Shown: positions 37,311 to 47,311, numbered from the stretch's first letter. The stretch: 64,000 nucleotides of DNA from Clostridium sp. Marseille-P299 (GCF_900078195.1 NZ_FJVE01000007.1:992001-1056000); one strand, 5' to 3'. The notes: generated by a model from the letters alone, not told the origin. Made by a program: numbers and translations.

Positions 37311-38843
37311 ATGAGAACTATTTTAATTGCAGACGATGAAAGAATCGAAAGAGAAGGAATTAAATTTCTATTAAAGGAAAGCGGTTTTGAGTTACAGGTA
37401 ATAGAAGCTGTACATGGAAAGGCAGCCCTTGAATATCTAAAACATAATAAAGTGGATATTTTATTTACCGATATAAAAATGCCTTTTATGGATGGACTAC
37501 AGCTAATTCAGGAGGCAATATTACTCTACCCAGATTTAAAATGCGTTGTGTTTAGTGGATTTAGTGAGTTTGAATATGCCAAAGAAGCAATTCGTATGGG
37601 AGTAAATAATTATATATTAAAACCAGTGGATCCCGATGAATTTACTAAAACAATAAAAGAAGTATTTAATGAGTTAAACAAACAAGATTTACAAGAAAAA
37701 ATTCGTCAAAAGAAGAATAGTTATCTGTGGGATCATATTCTTTATCAACTGGTTAATGGTATTTCATTAGAAGCGATTCAGGATCGTACAGACTTTATGT
37801 TAGATAAAAATTCATTTACGATGTATCATCGTATGATATTAATTGAGTCAAACCATAATTTTTTTGAACGTGTGAATGAAATTTTTTCTTATGAGCTTAA
37901 GACAAATTTGCAGTTACAATTTGATTATCTAAATCTTAATATGCAACAGAGTATTCTTTTATTTAAGAAAACCTTGAGTGTTGATTACGAATTATTAGCA
38001 CAAAATATTTATAAATTTATAAAGGAAAATTACCAAGAGTCTTGCTATGTTGCGGTTAGCAGGTCATTTAAGAATATTAGTGAGATTGGAGAAGTTTTTC
38101 TGAAATTAGAAGAATTAATGGAGGAAAAATTTTATCAGCCAGATGATCATGTGTTTATGGTAGGAAAAAATAGCTCTGTCTTTACAAAAACTAAGTCAGA
38201 GGATGAACTTATAAATTTAATCCATAAGGATATTCGGAATAAAAATATTGAAGGTCTTAAAAAGAATTATGAAACCTTATGTAATAAATATCAAGAACAG
38301 ACTTCCTTTTCACAAATTTTTATTAAATTTATTTTTTCAAATATTATGAAAGAAGTTAGTGCTGTACTTGCTTTTAACAATGAAAATAAATTAGAAAAAG
38401 AGATAGAGGAATTATATAAGAGTACAAAAATGCAGGATGTTATTGAAATTACGAATCGTTATATTGAAAGGTTTATAAAATCCTTTAATAACCCAGGGAT
38501 GAGAACGGAAATACAAGCCATCAAAAGTTATATTTATGAGAATTATCAAGAAGACATTAGCATTCAATTATTAGCGGAACAGGTTTGTTTAACGCCTAGT
38601 TACTTAAGTTATATATTCAAAAAAGAGACGGGATGTAACTTAAATAAATTTATAAAAGCCTATCGAATGGATAAGGCGAAAGAATTATTAAAATGTACAC
38701 AGATGAAGATTGTTCATATATGTGAGCTTGTAGGGTATACGAATGTTTCGTATTTTTGTCAAAATTTCAAGGATAGTTTTGGGGTAAGTCCTGAGAAATA
38801 CAGACAGTCCGGAGAAGTAAATGAAAAAGAAAAGACAATTTAA
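37311..38843 (+). CDS. YesN-type response regulator with AraC-family DNA-binding domain
   Basis: 510 aa. The receiver domain has D8/D9 (LIADDERI), phosphoacceptor D54 (LFTDIKMP) and the lysine in YILKPVD. A middle region of unknown fold (about 130-400) leads to a C-terminal AraC double HTH (YIYENYQEDISIQLLAEQVCLTPSYLSYIFKKE by its ends, then VGYTNVSYFCQNFKDSFGVSPEKYR by its ends). A GTG at 37299 is in frame, but it overlaps GAGGAG, so ATG 37311 is preferred. The gene overlaps the kinase gene by 23 nt. The neighbouring amylases suggest starch control; that is inference. Confidence 0.93.
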   Translation: MRTILIADDERIEREGIKFLLKESGFELQVIEAVHGKAALEYLKHNKVDILFTDIKMPFMDGLQLIQEAILLYPDLKCVVFSGFSEFEYAKEAIRMGVNNYILKPVDPDEFTKTIKEVFNELNKQDLQEKIRQKKNSYLWDHILYQLVNGISLEAIQDRTDFMLDKNSFTMYHRMILIESNHNFFERVNEIFSYELKTNLQLQFDYLNLNMQQSILLFKKTLSVDYELLAQNIYKFIKENYQESCYVAVSRSFKNISEIGEVFLKLEELMEEKFYQPDDHVFMVGKNSSVFTKTKSEDELINLIHKDIRNKNIEGLKKNYETLCNKYQEQTSFSQIFIKFIFSNIMKEVSAVLAFNNENKLEKEIEELYKSTKMQDVIEITNRYIERFIKSFNNPGMRTEIQAIKSYIYENYQEDISIQLLAEQVCLTPSYLSYIFKKETGCNLNKFIKAYRMDKAKELLKCTQMKIVHICELVGYTNVSYFCQNFKDSFGVSPEKYRQSGEVNEKEKTI

Positions 38844-40512
38844 TTTACAACAAAAAATTACTTACACATATTTGCTAGTATGTATTATACCTATTTTAAT
38901 TGTAGGTATTTATGCGTATAAACAGTCAAGTAAACTGGTGCAACATACGGAAAAAGGAAAGATGAATGATTTTTTACTTCAAATTACGTTTAGTATGGAG
39001 AACCAGTTAAATATATTTGAGAATTTAGCAGATTACATTGCTTTTAATGAGACAATCTACCAAGTGATTAACTACCCATATCAAAATTATTATGATAGTT
39101 ATGCAAAGTATAGCTCGCTGGTGAATCCAATCTTAGATTCTATGCGGTATTTACATACGGACATGTCACAGATTGTAATCTATACAGATCATGTTACAGA
39201 TGCTTACGGTGCTAGTGTTTTACCATTAGATTCTGTAAAAGAAGAATATTGGTACAAGAATATGGGGTATAGTACCGAGATTCAGTGGTTTGTAAAAAAG
39301 GATACTTCCGTGTTTCTAGTAAGAAATATGCTATCAAAAATGTATGAAGATGCGAATAGTATTTTATTAATAGAATTTAAGTATGAAGAATTATTTCTGC
39401 CATTGCAAGTACTTGGTGAGGAAAATATCGGCGTAATAGTAACAGATGCCCAAGATAGAATTATATATGACTATGATACTTTGATTAACGATTATAAGGA
39501 TTTTAAAATAACCAGCAGTGAAGGGTTAAGAGCAGGGGAGATTCATCAACAGACCGGGAACTATTATGTATCTATGGAAAGTATTGAAGGGTTCGACTGG
39601 AATATATTCTTATATAAACCAATTGAAACCTTTCCTAAATATTCGAATAATATTCTTTTCACCGTATGCATTATTATATTTGTTAGTCTAATTATTATGT
39701 ACGGGGTAGGAGTGATTGCTTCACATCTTATTGTTAAACCAATTGAACGTTTGACAGAAAATATGAGACAGTTTGCCGATGATGGAAAAATGGACGTAAC
39801 GGTTACAAGTGATGCTAGAGATGAAGTTGGAATCATGATCCGTAGTTTTGGAAAGATGGTACAGCGAATACATAAACTAATTGATGAAAATTATAAAAAT
39901 AAAATTGATTTAAAAGAATTTGAAATGAAAGCTTTGCAAGCGCAGATTAATCCACATTTTTTATATAATACACTTTCTATGATTAATTGGAAAGCGTTAC
40001 AGGCTGGAGAAAAGGATATTAGTAAAATAGCATTACGTTTGGCATCCTTTTATCGAACAACCTTAAATAAAGGGCGAAATATAACGATTGTAAAGGACGA
40101 ATTACAAAATATACAGGACTATTTAGAAATACAACTTTTTATGCATGACCGAAGTTTTGATGTAAATTGGGAGGTTTCTAACGATATATTAATGGACAAG
40201 ATGCCGAACCTAATATTACAGCCAATCGTTGAAAATGCAATTAACCATGGCATTGATTTAAAAGAAGAAGGGAAAGGAATATTGATAATCCGTGGTTACC
40301 ATGATGAGAATGGTTTAATATTACAAGTGCAAGATAATGGTAACGGAATGGAAGAAGAAACTTGTCAGGAACTGCTTACTCGGAATACGTCTGGATACGG
40401 TGTTAAAAATGTTTATGACCGTATTCGGCTTTTATATGGTGATCGAGCAAGTTTAAATATAAAAAGTTCACTAGGAGTTGGAACTATTATAACAATTCAA
40501 ATAAAGAATTAA
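38821..40512 (+). CDS. YesM-type sensor histidine kinase
   Basis: 563 aa. Two membrane segments (about residues 15-35 and 275-300) enclose a large extracellular sensor. A HAMP domain follows (KPIERLTENMRQFADDG), then the His_kinase box with H379 (QINPHFLYNTLSMINWKA) and a HATPase domain (VENAINHGIDL, DNGNGM, GYGVKNVYDRI). This Lachnospiraceae-rich class typically senses carbohydrates together with a YesN regulator. The RBS CCGGAGAAG is within the end of yesN; the start overlaps it by 23 nt, indicating coupling. Confidence 0.93.
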   Translation: MKKKRQFNLQQKITYTYLLVCIIPILIVGIYAYKQSSKLVQHTEKGKMNDFLLQITFSMENQLNIFENLADYIAFNETIYQVINYPYQNYYDSYAKYSSLVNPILDSMRYLHTDMSQIVIYTDHVTDAYGASVLPLDSVKEEYWYKNMGYSTEIQWFVKKDTSVFLVRNMLSKMYEDANSILLIEFKYEELFLPLQVLGEENIGVIVTDAQDRIIYDYDTLINDYKDFKITSSEGLRAGEIHQQTGNYYVSMESIEGFDWNIFLYKPIETFPKYSNNILFTVCIIIFVSLIIMYGVGVIASHLIVKPIERLTENMRQFADDGKMDVTVTSDARDEVGIMIRSFGKMVQRIHKLIDENYKNKIDLKEFEMKALQAQINPHFLYNTLSMINWKALQAGEKDISKIALRLASFYRTTLNKGRNITIVKDELQNIQDYLEIQLFMHDRSFDVNWEVSNDILMDKMPNLILQPIVENAINHGIDLKEEGKGILIIRGYHDENGLILQVQDNGNGMEEETCQELLTRNTSGYGVKNVYDRIRLLYGDRASLNIKSSLGVGTIITIQIKN

Positions 40513-40599
40513 AGCAGTGATAACTTAAAAAATTTGCAGAAAAAGATTCGATGAAATATTAGTGTACAATCTTTGAGAATAAGATGTGTGAGGGTGACA

Positions 40600-42372
40600 A
40601 TGAAACATCGTAGGATAATATTTGGAATTATAATATGTTTAATTGGTATTAGTATTGCAGTGTATTTTAAAAATCAGAACTATCTAAAAAACTTGCTTGG
40701 ATTGAATGACAAAACAATACCAGTAAATACAATAAAACAAGTAAACTCAGATCAAACAGATTTTGGGGAAACGGGTATTTTAAAATCCGAAGCAGAAGAA
40801 CAAAGGGTATCAGAACAAATGGAGATTGCTATGACTACTCCTTTTGGTAAGTATCCTGAGTTAATAACATACACCTTAGGGAAGATGACAGGGACAAATC
40901 GCTCCAATATGCCAGAAGGGGATACCTATGAGAATAATGCGTATACTCGCTATATTTATAATCTTTTGAATATTCAAAACATGAATAAATTTGAAGCAGA
41001 AGGTATCTATTATGATAATATTGTATCAATGGCAATCTCAGATCAGGATATACCAGATATCATGGTCGTTAGTGATTTAACGATACTAAAAAACTTAGTG
41101 TATTCTGGAGCAATCGAAGATTTGACAACAGCGTATGAAAATTGTGTAAGTGACCGAATTAAAGAGATATATGATAGTTATCAAGGGAAAGCTTTAGATG
41201 CCGTTACATTTGATGGAAAGATCATGGCAATTCCAGATGTGAATATTAGTTATGGACCTAATTTATTGTGGATAAGAAAAGATTGGTTAGATAAACTTGG
41301 GTTAGAACTTCCAGAGAGTCTTGAGGATATGGAATATGTAATTCGTCAATTTATTGAGAAAGACCCAGGAGGCAATGGAGAAGGGAAAACAATCGGATTA
41401 TTATGTGATCAAGATATCAGTGGGAATTATGATTTAGAGTATCAAATGGATATTATTTTCGCCTCATTTGAAGCGTTTCCTAAAAAGTGGGTATTGGACG
41501 GGGACGGGAATGCGGTTTATGGTTCAATAATAAAAGAAACAAGAAAAGCACTTGAATATTTAAGTAGGCTGTATCAAGAAGGTATTTTAGATAATCAATT
41601 CTTAATGAGGAATAATGAAAATAATCATGAGCTTATTATTGAAGGTAAGAGTGGTGCATTTTTTGGACCGTGGTGGGCACCAAATAATCCTTTAATGGAA
41701 GCTTATCAAAAGGATCCAGAAGCAAATTGGGTTCCTTGCTTTATAAAAACTTCAGAAGATGGTAGTTGTACTACTTACAGTCAAAAAGCTAGCGGTAAAT
41801 ATGTAGTAGTTAGAAAAGGATTTGAACATCCTGAAATTGCAGTTAAACTAGTTAGTGCGTTGTTTGATAGTGAGAGAACAAATAATGATAATGTCACAGA
41901 AATACAGGGATATTATGCTGCTAATGTAGATCCAACTGCTAGGCCAATTGCAATAAATGTAGATTATCATGATGCTTATTTTAGAAGTAGTGAACATATT
42001 AAAGAGGCTCTTGATGGTACTAGGAAGAGAGAGAATCTCAGTGTGCTTGAAAAATCTTACTACGATATGTGTGTGGAATATCTAGAAAGTGATAAACCAA
42101 ATCCAGAACAATGGGCAGCGTATATGTCACGTATCGTTGCCGCAAGTGAATTAAAAAAAGGTACTGTTCATTATGAGGAAGATGTTTTAAATGGACAAAC
42201 GAAAACGATTCAATCCCAGTGGTGGATGCTTGAACAATTAGAAAAAGATGCATTTTTAAAGATTATTACAGGGGTACAACCAATTGAAAGTTTTGACACA
42301 TTCGTAGGCTTGTGGAAGGAACGAGGCGGGGTGAAAATAACGAAAGAAGTAAATGAAAGTTTAGAAAACTGA
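40600..42372 (+). CDS. Membrane-anchored solute-binding-like protein near the YesM/YesN genes
   Basis: 590 aa. An N-terminal hydrophobic anchor (about residues 5-24, IIFGIIICLIGISIAVYF) has no lipobox cysteine, so it is likely tethered by an uncleaved helix. The rest is a family 1 solute-binding fold (IRKDWLDKLGLELPESLEDM, DPGGNGEGKTIGL, GKSGAFFGPWWAPNNPLME by its ends). The frame opens at 40573, but GAGGGTG before ATG 40600 decides the start. No permease or ATPase gene is near. It may therefore serve as a sugar sensor for YesM rather than as transport protein. Confidence 0.82.
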   Translation: MKHRRIIFGIIICLIGISIAVYFKNQNYLKNLLGLNDKTIPVNTIKQVNSDQTDFGETGILKSEAEEQRVSEQMEIAMTTPFGKYPELITYTLGKMTGTNRSNMPEGDTYENNAYTRYIYNLLNIQNMNKFEAEGIYYDNIVSMAISDQDIPDIMVVSDLTILKNLVYSGAIEDLTTAYENCVSDRIKEIYDSYQGKALDAVTFDGKIMAIPDVNISYGPNLLWIRKDWLDKLGLELPESLEDMEYVIRQFIEKDPGGNGEGKTIGLLCDQDISGNYDLEYQMDIIFASFEAFPKKWVLDGDGNAVYGSIIKETRKALEYLSRLYQEGILDNQFLMRNNENNHELIIEGKSGAFFGPWWAPNNPLMEAYQKDPEANWVPCFIKTSEDGSCTTYSQKASGKYVVVRKGFEHPEIAVKLVSALFDSERTNNDNVTEIQGYYAANVDPTARPIAINVDYHDAYFRSSEHIKEALDGTRKRENLSVLEKSYYDMCVEYLESDKPNPEQWAAYMSRIVAASELKKGTVHYEEDVLNGQTKTIQSQWWMLEQLEKDAFLKIITGVQPIESFDTFVGLWKERGGVKITKEVNESLEN

Positions 42373-42401
42373 TTTGAATATTTAATATTTTTCTTAATAA
42401 A

Positions 42402-42456
42402 TCAGGAAACTCCAATAAACACGAAACTCTAATAAACACGAAACTCCTAAAAAATA
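42402..42456 (+). repeat. Short tandem repeat, unit about 18 bp
   Basis: GAAACTCCAATAAACAC, GAAACTCTAATAAACAC and GAAACTCCTAAAAAATAC occur in tandem. They lie in the gap after the binding-like protein gene and before the cupin gene. Their role is unknown. Confidence 0.6.
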
Positions 42457-42559
42457 CAAAATGTTGCTACAGATACAATGCATCCTATTCAATTAGGCTA
42501 TTCTATAAATGTAATACGGATGCAACATAATCTTTGGATAAAAGAAAAGAGGGATGTTA

Positions 42560-42892
42560 ATGAAAGAAATATTAAAAAATATTGAATTTTCAACGGTACT
42601 TAATATGGCTGAGCAAACTTCTTATTTACCAGGTCAAGTAGTTAGTAAAACCTTGGTTCAAAATAAAGCGGTTAGTTTAACTTTATTTGCTTTTGATAAA
42701 GATGAGGAAATTAGTACTCACCAATCGGAAGGTGATGCGCTTGTATTAGCTTTAGAGGGCGAAGGAAAGATTACAATTGATGGACAGGATTATGTATTAA
42801 AAGCTGGTGAAACAATTGTAATGCCATCCGGTCATCCACATGCTGTTTATGCAACAGAGAAATTTAAGATGTTCTTAGTTGTTGTATTTTAA
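42560..42892 (+). CDS. Small cupin-domain protein
   Basis: 110 aa, single cupin barrel. Motif 1 region reads ISTHQSEGDALVLALEGEGKITIDG by its ends, and motif 2 is AGETIVMPSGHPHAVYA, with the usual metal-site histidines in both. The family includes metal-binding enzymes and small regulatory sugar-binding barrels; none can be assigned. GAGGG before ATG 42560 fixes the start two codons after the open frame's first ATG. It is monocistronic, with a terminator at 42971. Confidence 0.87.
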   Translation: MKEILKNIEFSTVLNMAEQTSYLPGQVVSKTLVQNKAVSLTLFAFDKDEEISTHQSEGDALVLALEGEGKITIDGQDYVLKAGETIVMPSGHPHAVYATEKFKMFLVVVF

Positions 42893-42970
42893 AGTCGTGC
42901 TGAATAATAGCATAATTCTAAGTATTACTTAAATCCTTTTAATCTATGTAGAAGCTTTATCTATCAAAAC

Positions 42971-43008
42971 AAGCCAGGATGTTATAAAAACATTCTGGCT
43001 TATTTTGT
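42971..43008 (+). terminator. Terminator after the cupin gene
   Basis: AAGCCAGGATGTT (42971-42983) pairs with AACATTCTGGCTT (42989-43001), then ATTTTG follows. It is very similar to the terminator at 29069. Confidence 0.8.
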
Positions 43009-43087
43009 TATTTTGCAGTAAACTTATAAGGAAGTTCACTAGCAATAGTACTTTATGATTGAATAAGAAGCAAAGGAAATTAAGTAT

Positions 43088-43798
43088 ATGAAATTTGCAA
43101 TTTGTGATGATGAAAATGTAGAATTAGAGCTTTTATCAAAATACATAACGAAATGGTGTTATGACCGTAAAGAAATTTGTGAAATACATACATTTATAAG
43201 TTCAGAAAACTTTTTGTTTTCTTATGAAGATAAAAATGATTACGATTTGCTTTTGTTAGATATTCAAATGAAAGATATGAATGGAATGGAACTAGCAAAA
43301 AAACTTAGAGCGAAAAACGATGAGATTCCAATTATATTTATTACTGGTATCTCGGATTATGTATTTTCTGGGTATGAGGTGAATGCATTATTTTATTTGA
43401 TGAAACCTGTGAAAGAAGATATATTAAAAGAATGCTTAGATAAGGCATATCAAAAAATTCAGACAGCTCCACAATGTTTGATTTGTGAAGAAAAGGGTAC
43501 CTTAAGTAAGGTGAGGATTTCAGATATTTTATACATAGAAAGTGCGGGACATGATTCTATTATTTATTCAAAAAGCATGGAGTATAAAAGTAGAACAGGA
43601 ATACAAAAACTTAGTGAGGAGCTAAGCTCTTTCGGGTTTTACCGTACGCACCGTTCCTATCTTGTGAATATTTCAAAAATTGAACGTATTGGAAAGACAG
43701 AGCTTGTTGTTGATTCTGGCGATAAAATTCCCATTGCAAGAGGGAAGTGGGAGTCTTTAAATCAGGCCTTTTTAGAATATTATCGAAGAGAATTATAA
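43088..43798 (+). CDS. LytTR-family response regulator (AgrA/NatR type)
   Basis: 236 aa. The receiver domain has D7/D8 (AICDDEN), D58 (LLLLDIQMKDM) and FYLMKPVK. A LytTR DNA-binding domain follows (about 135-235), with KVRISDILYIESAGHDSIIY by its ends and FYRTHRSYLVNISKIERIG by its ends. LytTR proteins bind two or more direct repeats spaced about two helical halves apart; such repeats lie upstream of the ABC genes at 45168. RBS AAAGGAAA. The partner kinase is 153 bp downstream. Confidence 0.93.
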   Translation: MKFAICDDENVELELLSKYITKWCYDRKEICEIHTFISSENFLFSYEDKNDYDLLLLDIQMKDMNGMELAKKLRAKNDEIPIIFITGISDYVFSGYEVNALFYLMKPVKEDILKECLDKAYQKIQTAPQCLICEEKGTLSKVRISDILYIESAGHDSIIYSKSMEYKSRTGIQKLSEELSSFGFYRTHRSYLVNISKIERIGKTELVVDSGDKIPIARGKWESLNQAFLEYYRREL

Positions 43799-43951
43799 TC
43801 ATGGTAATATAGATAAACTAATTTCTGAATGTATCAAGTATTCATTTAACTTTTATAATGCGAAGTTTGAGTTAATATAATAAAGTTGAGAGGAAAGGAG
43901 CATATTGGTGTAGTGTACGTATTGTACTAAAATACATCATTTAAGGTTGCT

Positions 43952-45160
43952 ATGAATGCATTAAACATTGTATATCAATTGCTTTTTATCGTAGGGTATA
44001 CATATTTTTTATATCAGATGGGCGAAATTGAAAAGGGCAAAGGAAAATTAAGTATCCTTTGCTTTCTTTCCGTAAGTTCCGTTGTTGTTGCAAACGTACT
44101 TGGCTATAGTTTTGTTGGATGGTTGTTGGTTACGTTATTTTTTGTGCTATATGATTTGTTCTTTGATGAAGAAATATTTCAATTTCAGTGGAAATATATC
44201 GTTTTATATGGTGGAATCATTTTAGTTTATCAATTGCTAGAGGGTATTCATCCAATTTTTACTAAACAAATACTTATGGAATTTCTATGTTTGTTTTTAT
44301 TCTTTATATTTTCTTGGAAACGGTCTTATTTACGTATATTTAATGCATTTATTGTTACCGTTGTATATGCTTGTATAATTATGATTACATTCCTTATAAA
44401 TAAAAACGGTAGTGAAATTTTTAGGAATGATACTTATCTTAGAATTACTCAGTTGTGGCTATCTGGCTTATCATTACTAATTTTTATTATGTTAGAGTTA
44501 ACTCTTAGGTTTTATAAAACTGGTTTTGAAAAGAGTATGAGAAGTTTCCAACAGAATTTGTTACAGCATCAATACGAAGAAATTAAGAATATATATTTAG
44601 ATATGCGAGGCTGGCGTCATGACTATCATAATCATATTCAGGTAATAAAAGCCCACATTGCTCTTATGCAAATAGAGGAAGTAAATACATACCTTGATAA
44701 GCTTGAGCAAGAACTATCACATGTAGATACCTTCGTAAAATCAGGAAATCTTATGATTGATGCGATACTTAATAGTAAGTTGTCTTTGGCTGAGAAAAAG
44801 AATATTAAAATTAATTGTAAGGCTGAGGTTAAGGAAGATTTATCTGTCAGTGAAATTGATTTGTGTGTCATACTAGGAAATTTACTGGATAATGCAATTG
44901 AATCATGCGAAAGGATTGAGGAGGATAAGCGTTTTATTCGAGTTTATATTGCAATTATTAAGAAGCAGCTCTATCTATCAATTCAAAATTCAGCGAAAGA
45001 AGATTTATCGGTGAATGATAAAAATTATATTACGACAAAACGTGGGAATCATGGACTTGGTTTAAAACGTGTTAAAATACTAACTGAAAAATACGATGGT
45101 TATCTTAATTTACAAAATGAACCAGGGATATTTGCCTCAGAAGTAACCATTCCCTTATAG
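43952..45160 (+). CDS. GHKL-type sensor histidine kinase (AgrC/NatK-like)
   Basis: 402 aa. About six hydrophobic segments span residues 1-195. The cytoplasmic part has the modified H-box RGWRHDYHNHIQVI (histidine near 222), N-box VILGNLLDNAIES and the ATP-lid GNHGLGLKRVK. This class often senses small peptides. It pairs with the LytTR regulator upstream and is followed at once by the probable operator and two ABC exporters, so transport of the signal or of a peptide product is plausible. No peptide precursor gene was found. Confidence 0.9.
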   Translation: MNALNIVYQLLFIVGYTYFLYQMGEIEKGKGKLSILCFLSVSSVVVANVLGYSFVGWLLVTLFFVLYDLFFDEEIFQFQWKYIVLYGGIILVYQLLEGIHPIFTKQILMEFLCLFLFFIFSWKRSYLRIFNAFIVTVVYACIIMITFLINKNGSEIFRNDTYLRITQLWLSGLSLLIFIMLELTLRFYKTGFEKSMRSFQQNLLQHQYEEIKNIYLDMRGWRHDYHNHIQVIKAHIALMQIEEVNTYLDKLEQELSHVDTFVKSGNLMIDAILNSKLSLAEKKNIKINCKAEVKEDLSVSEIDLCVILGNLLDNAIESCERIEEDKRFIRVYIAIIKKQLYLSIQNSAKEDLSVNDKNYITTKRGNHGLGLKRVKILTEKYDGYLNLQNEPGIFASEVTIPL

Positions 45161-45167
45161 ATAAAGC

Positions 45168-45238
45168 GCAATTCCTGTGTGTATTTACAATTCTTGCATG
45201 TGTTTTGCAATTCGTGCGTGTATTTTTACAATTCGTGC
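45168..45238 (+). promoter_or_regulatory. Four direct repeats, probable LytTR operator
   Basis: The sequence (A/G)CAATTC(C/T/G)TG occurs four times, at CAATTC positions 45169, 45188, 45208 and 45229, so the spacing is 19-21 bp. LytTR regulators bind 9-bp direct repeats with about 21-bp periods, and ACAATTCGT differs little from the AgrA-type ACAGTTNAG. It lies about 65-130 bp before the first ABC gene and next to a LytTR regulator gene. Confidence 0.55.
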
Positions 45239-45301
45239 TGATTACTCCTCATACAATAAAAAATAAGTATGATAAGAGTAAATATTCTACGGGAGGTAAG
45301 T

Positions 45302-47311
45302 ATGCAGAAAAATTATACACTATGGCAAAATATAAGATACACCTTTAAAAAAGTATATGATTATGTTGGTATCTCCTATTTTGCTTATGCAATGTTTCAA
45401 ATACTATTTGAAATAGCAGCACCGTTTTTAACAATGGCATTGCCAAGTGTGGTCATTGCCGCAATAACATTAGAAAATAGGGTAGAGACATCCATTCTAA
45501 AAGTTCTATTTTATGTAGTATTATTAATGGTTGTAAGAATTGGTTTGACTTTTCTAAAACAAACAACTACCAGCAAAACATTTTTATTTCGAATTGATTT
45601 TATGAGAGAAATGTTAGTTCATACCACTGAAATGGACTACGAAAAATTAGAATGTCCAAAAGGTCAAGACATGCTGACTAAGGCAAGATTTGCAGTGTAT
45701 GCAGGAAATGATGTTGGTATCGAAGCACTAGCAAATAAAACCAGTGCTTTAATTGCACAAATTGGAGGATTTATTTTATATGCTATGATATCGGCTAATA
45801 TGAGTATATTTATATTAATAACACTTATTATTACCACTCTAATCATAGTTATTTTAAACCATAAAAACCGTTCTTTTATACAAAAACATAAGGAAGATTG
45901 GACTCCTTATGATAAAAAGTTAGATTATCTGCAAAATCAAGCAATCGACACAAAGAATGGTAAGGATATTCGACTATATCAACTTAAGAATTGGTTTTTA
46001 GATTCCTTTAAAGAATACACTGAAAAAAGATTTTACTGGTACAAGAAAGAATATAGAAGGTATTATCTTGTAAATGCGGCAGAGCGAATCATGAACTTAG
46101 TACGTGATGGCGTAGTGTATGCTTACTTGATTTATCAAATGATACATGGAATGCCTTTGGATCAATTTTTACTATACATTGGTGTTGCAGCAGGTTTTGG
46201 AACTTGGATGAAAGAAATCTTTCAGAAATACCATGGTATGCAGGTGGATTCCGATTATCTAAATGATTATAGAAGTTTTATGGAGTATGGAATTGTAGAA
46301 AATCAAGAACAGAAACAGAAACAAAAACAAAAACAAAAACAAAAACAAAAACAAGAACAAAAGCAAGAACAAGAACAAAAACAAGAACAGAAGCTAAAAC
46401 AGAATAAAAAGCAAAAACAGAAACAAATACAGAAGCAAAAACAAATACAAGAACCAATACAAAACCAAATACAAAATCAAGATAAAAATAGAGAGCTAAC
46501 ACCAAAAAATTCCAAATCACATGAAATAGTATTAGAACATGTTTCTTTTAAGTACCCAGGAAATGAAGAGTATACTCTTAGAGATATCAATCTTACAATT
46601 CGTGCAGGTGAAAAACTTGCAGTAGTCGGTATGAATGGTGCAGGAAAATCAACATTAATCAAGTTAATCAGTGGTTTGTATACACCTACCGAAGGAAAAA
46701 TTTATCTTGATGGCATTGATATACAGACATTTCGTAAGGAGGATTACTTTAAAGAGTTTGCAGTTGTGTTCCAAGAAGTATTTGCATTTGCATTTCATTT
46801 GGATGAAAATATCGTTTGCGTAAAGCGTTCAGAGATTAACGAGGAGCGATTAACACAGGCGGTGAAAAAGGCTGACCTTACAGAAAAAATTCAGGAATTA
46901 CCTAAGAAGATGGATACTATGATGTTGAAAAAATTAGATGAAGAAGGGGTTGAATTTTCAGGAGGTGAAATGCAAAAGCTTATGCTTGCAAGGGCACTTT
47001 ATAAAGATGCTCCAGTCATAATTTTAGATGAGCCAACAGCAGCCCTTGATCCGATTGCAGAAAGTAACTTATATGAGAAATATCAATCATTAACAGAAGA
47101 TAAAACAAGTATTTTTATTTCACATCGATTAAGTTCTACCCGCTTTTGTGATCGCATTATCTTTGTAAAAGATGGAAGAATCATGGAAGAAGGCACTCAT
47201 GACGAGTTGATGGACAAGCATGGAGAATATGCAAAAATGTTTGCGGTTCAATCACATTATTATCAAAAAAATCTAGAAAACAATGAGGAGGAACTGTGTT
47301 ATGAAGGATAA
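45302..47311 (+). CDS. ABC exporter, fused membrane and ATP-binding domains, with Lys/Gln repeat linker
   Basis: 669 aa. The N-terminal six-helix type membrane domain (about residues 20-330) and a C-terminal ATPase (about 400-660) with Walker A GMNGAGKST, signature EFSGGEMQKL and Walker B VIILDEPTAALDP. Between them lies an unusual 60-residue stretch of Lys, Gln and Glu (nt 46306-46490) built from CAAAAA-type hexamers. The frame opens at 45269, but GGGAGGTAAG before ATG 45302 fixes the start. The next ABC gene starts 11 nt before its stop, so the two likely form a heterodimer. The cargo is unknown; peptides are plausible. Confidence 0.9.
   Translation: MQKNYTLWQNIRYTFKKVYDYVGISYFAYAMFQILFEIAAPFLTMALPSVVIAAITLENRVETSILKVLFYVVLLMVVRIGLTFLKQTTTSKTFLFRIDFMREMLVHTTEMDYEKLECPKGQDMLTKARFAVYAGNDVGIEALANKTSALIAQIGGFILYAMISANMSIFILITLIITTLIIVILNHKNRSFIQKHKEDWTPYDKKLDYLQNQAIDTKNGKDIRLYQLKNWFLDSFKEYTEKRFYWYKKEYRRYYLVNAAERIMNLVRDGVVYAYLIYQMIHGMPLDQFLLYIGVAAGFGTWMKEIFQKYHGMQVDSDYLNDYRSFMEYGIVENQEQKQKQKQKQKQKQKQEQKQEQEQKQEQKLKQNKKQKQKQIQKQKQIQEPIQNQIQNQDKNRELTPKNSKSHEIVLEHVSFKYPGNEEYTLRDINLTIRAGEKLAVVGMNGAGKSTLIKLISGLYTPTEGKIYLDGIDIQTFRKEDYFKEFAVVFQEVFAFAFHLDENIVCVKRSEINEERLTQAVKKADLTEKIQELPKKMDTMMLKKLDEEGVEFSGGEMQKLMLARALYKDAPVIILDEPTAALDPIAESNLYEKYQSLTEDKTSIFISHRLSSTRFCDRIIFVKDGRIMEEGTHDELMDKHGEYAKMFAVQSHYYQKNLENNEEELCYEG
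46306..46490 (+). repeat. CAAAAA/CARAAR hexanucleotide microsatellite within the ABC gene
   Basis: About 185 bp of degenerate hexamers (CAAAAA, CAAGAA, CAGAAA, CAAATA) encode alternating Gln and Lys/Glu. As the unit is 6 bp, gains or losses of units keep the reading frame and only change linker length. Confidence 0.9.
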
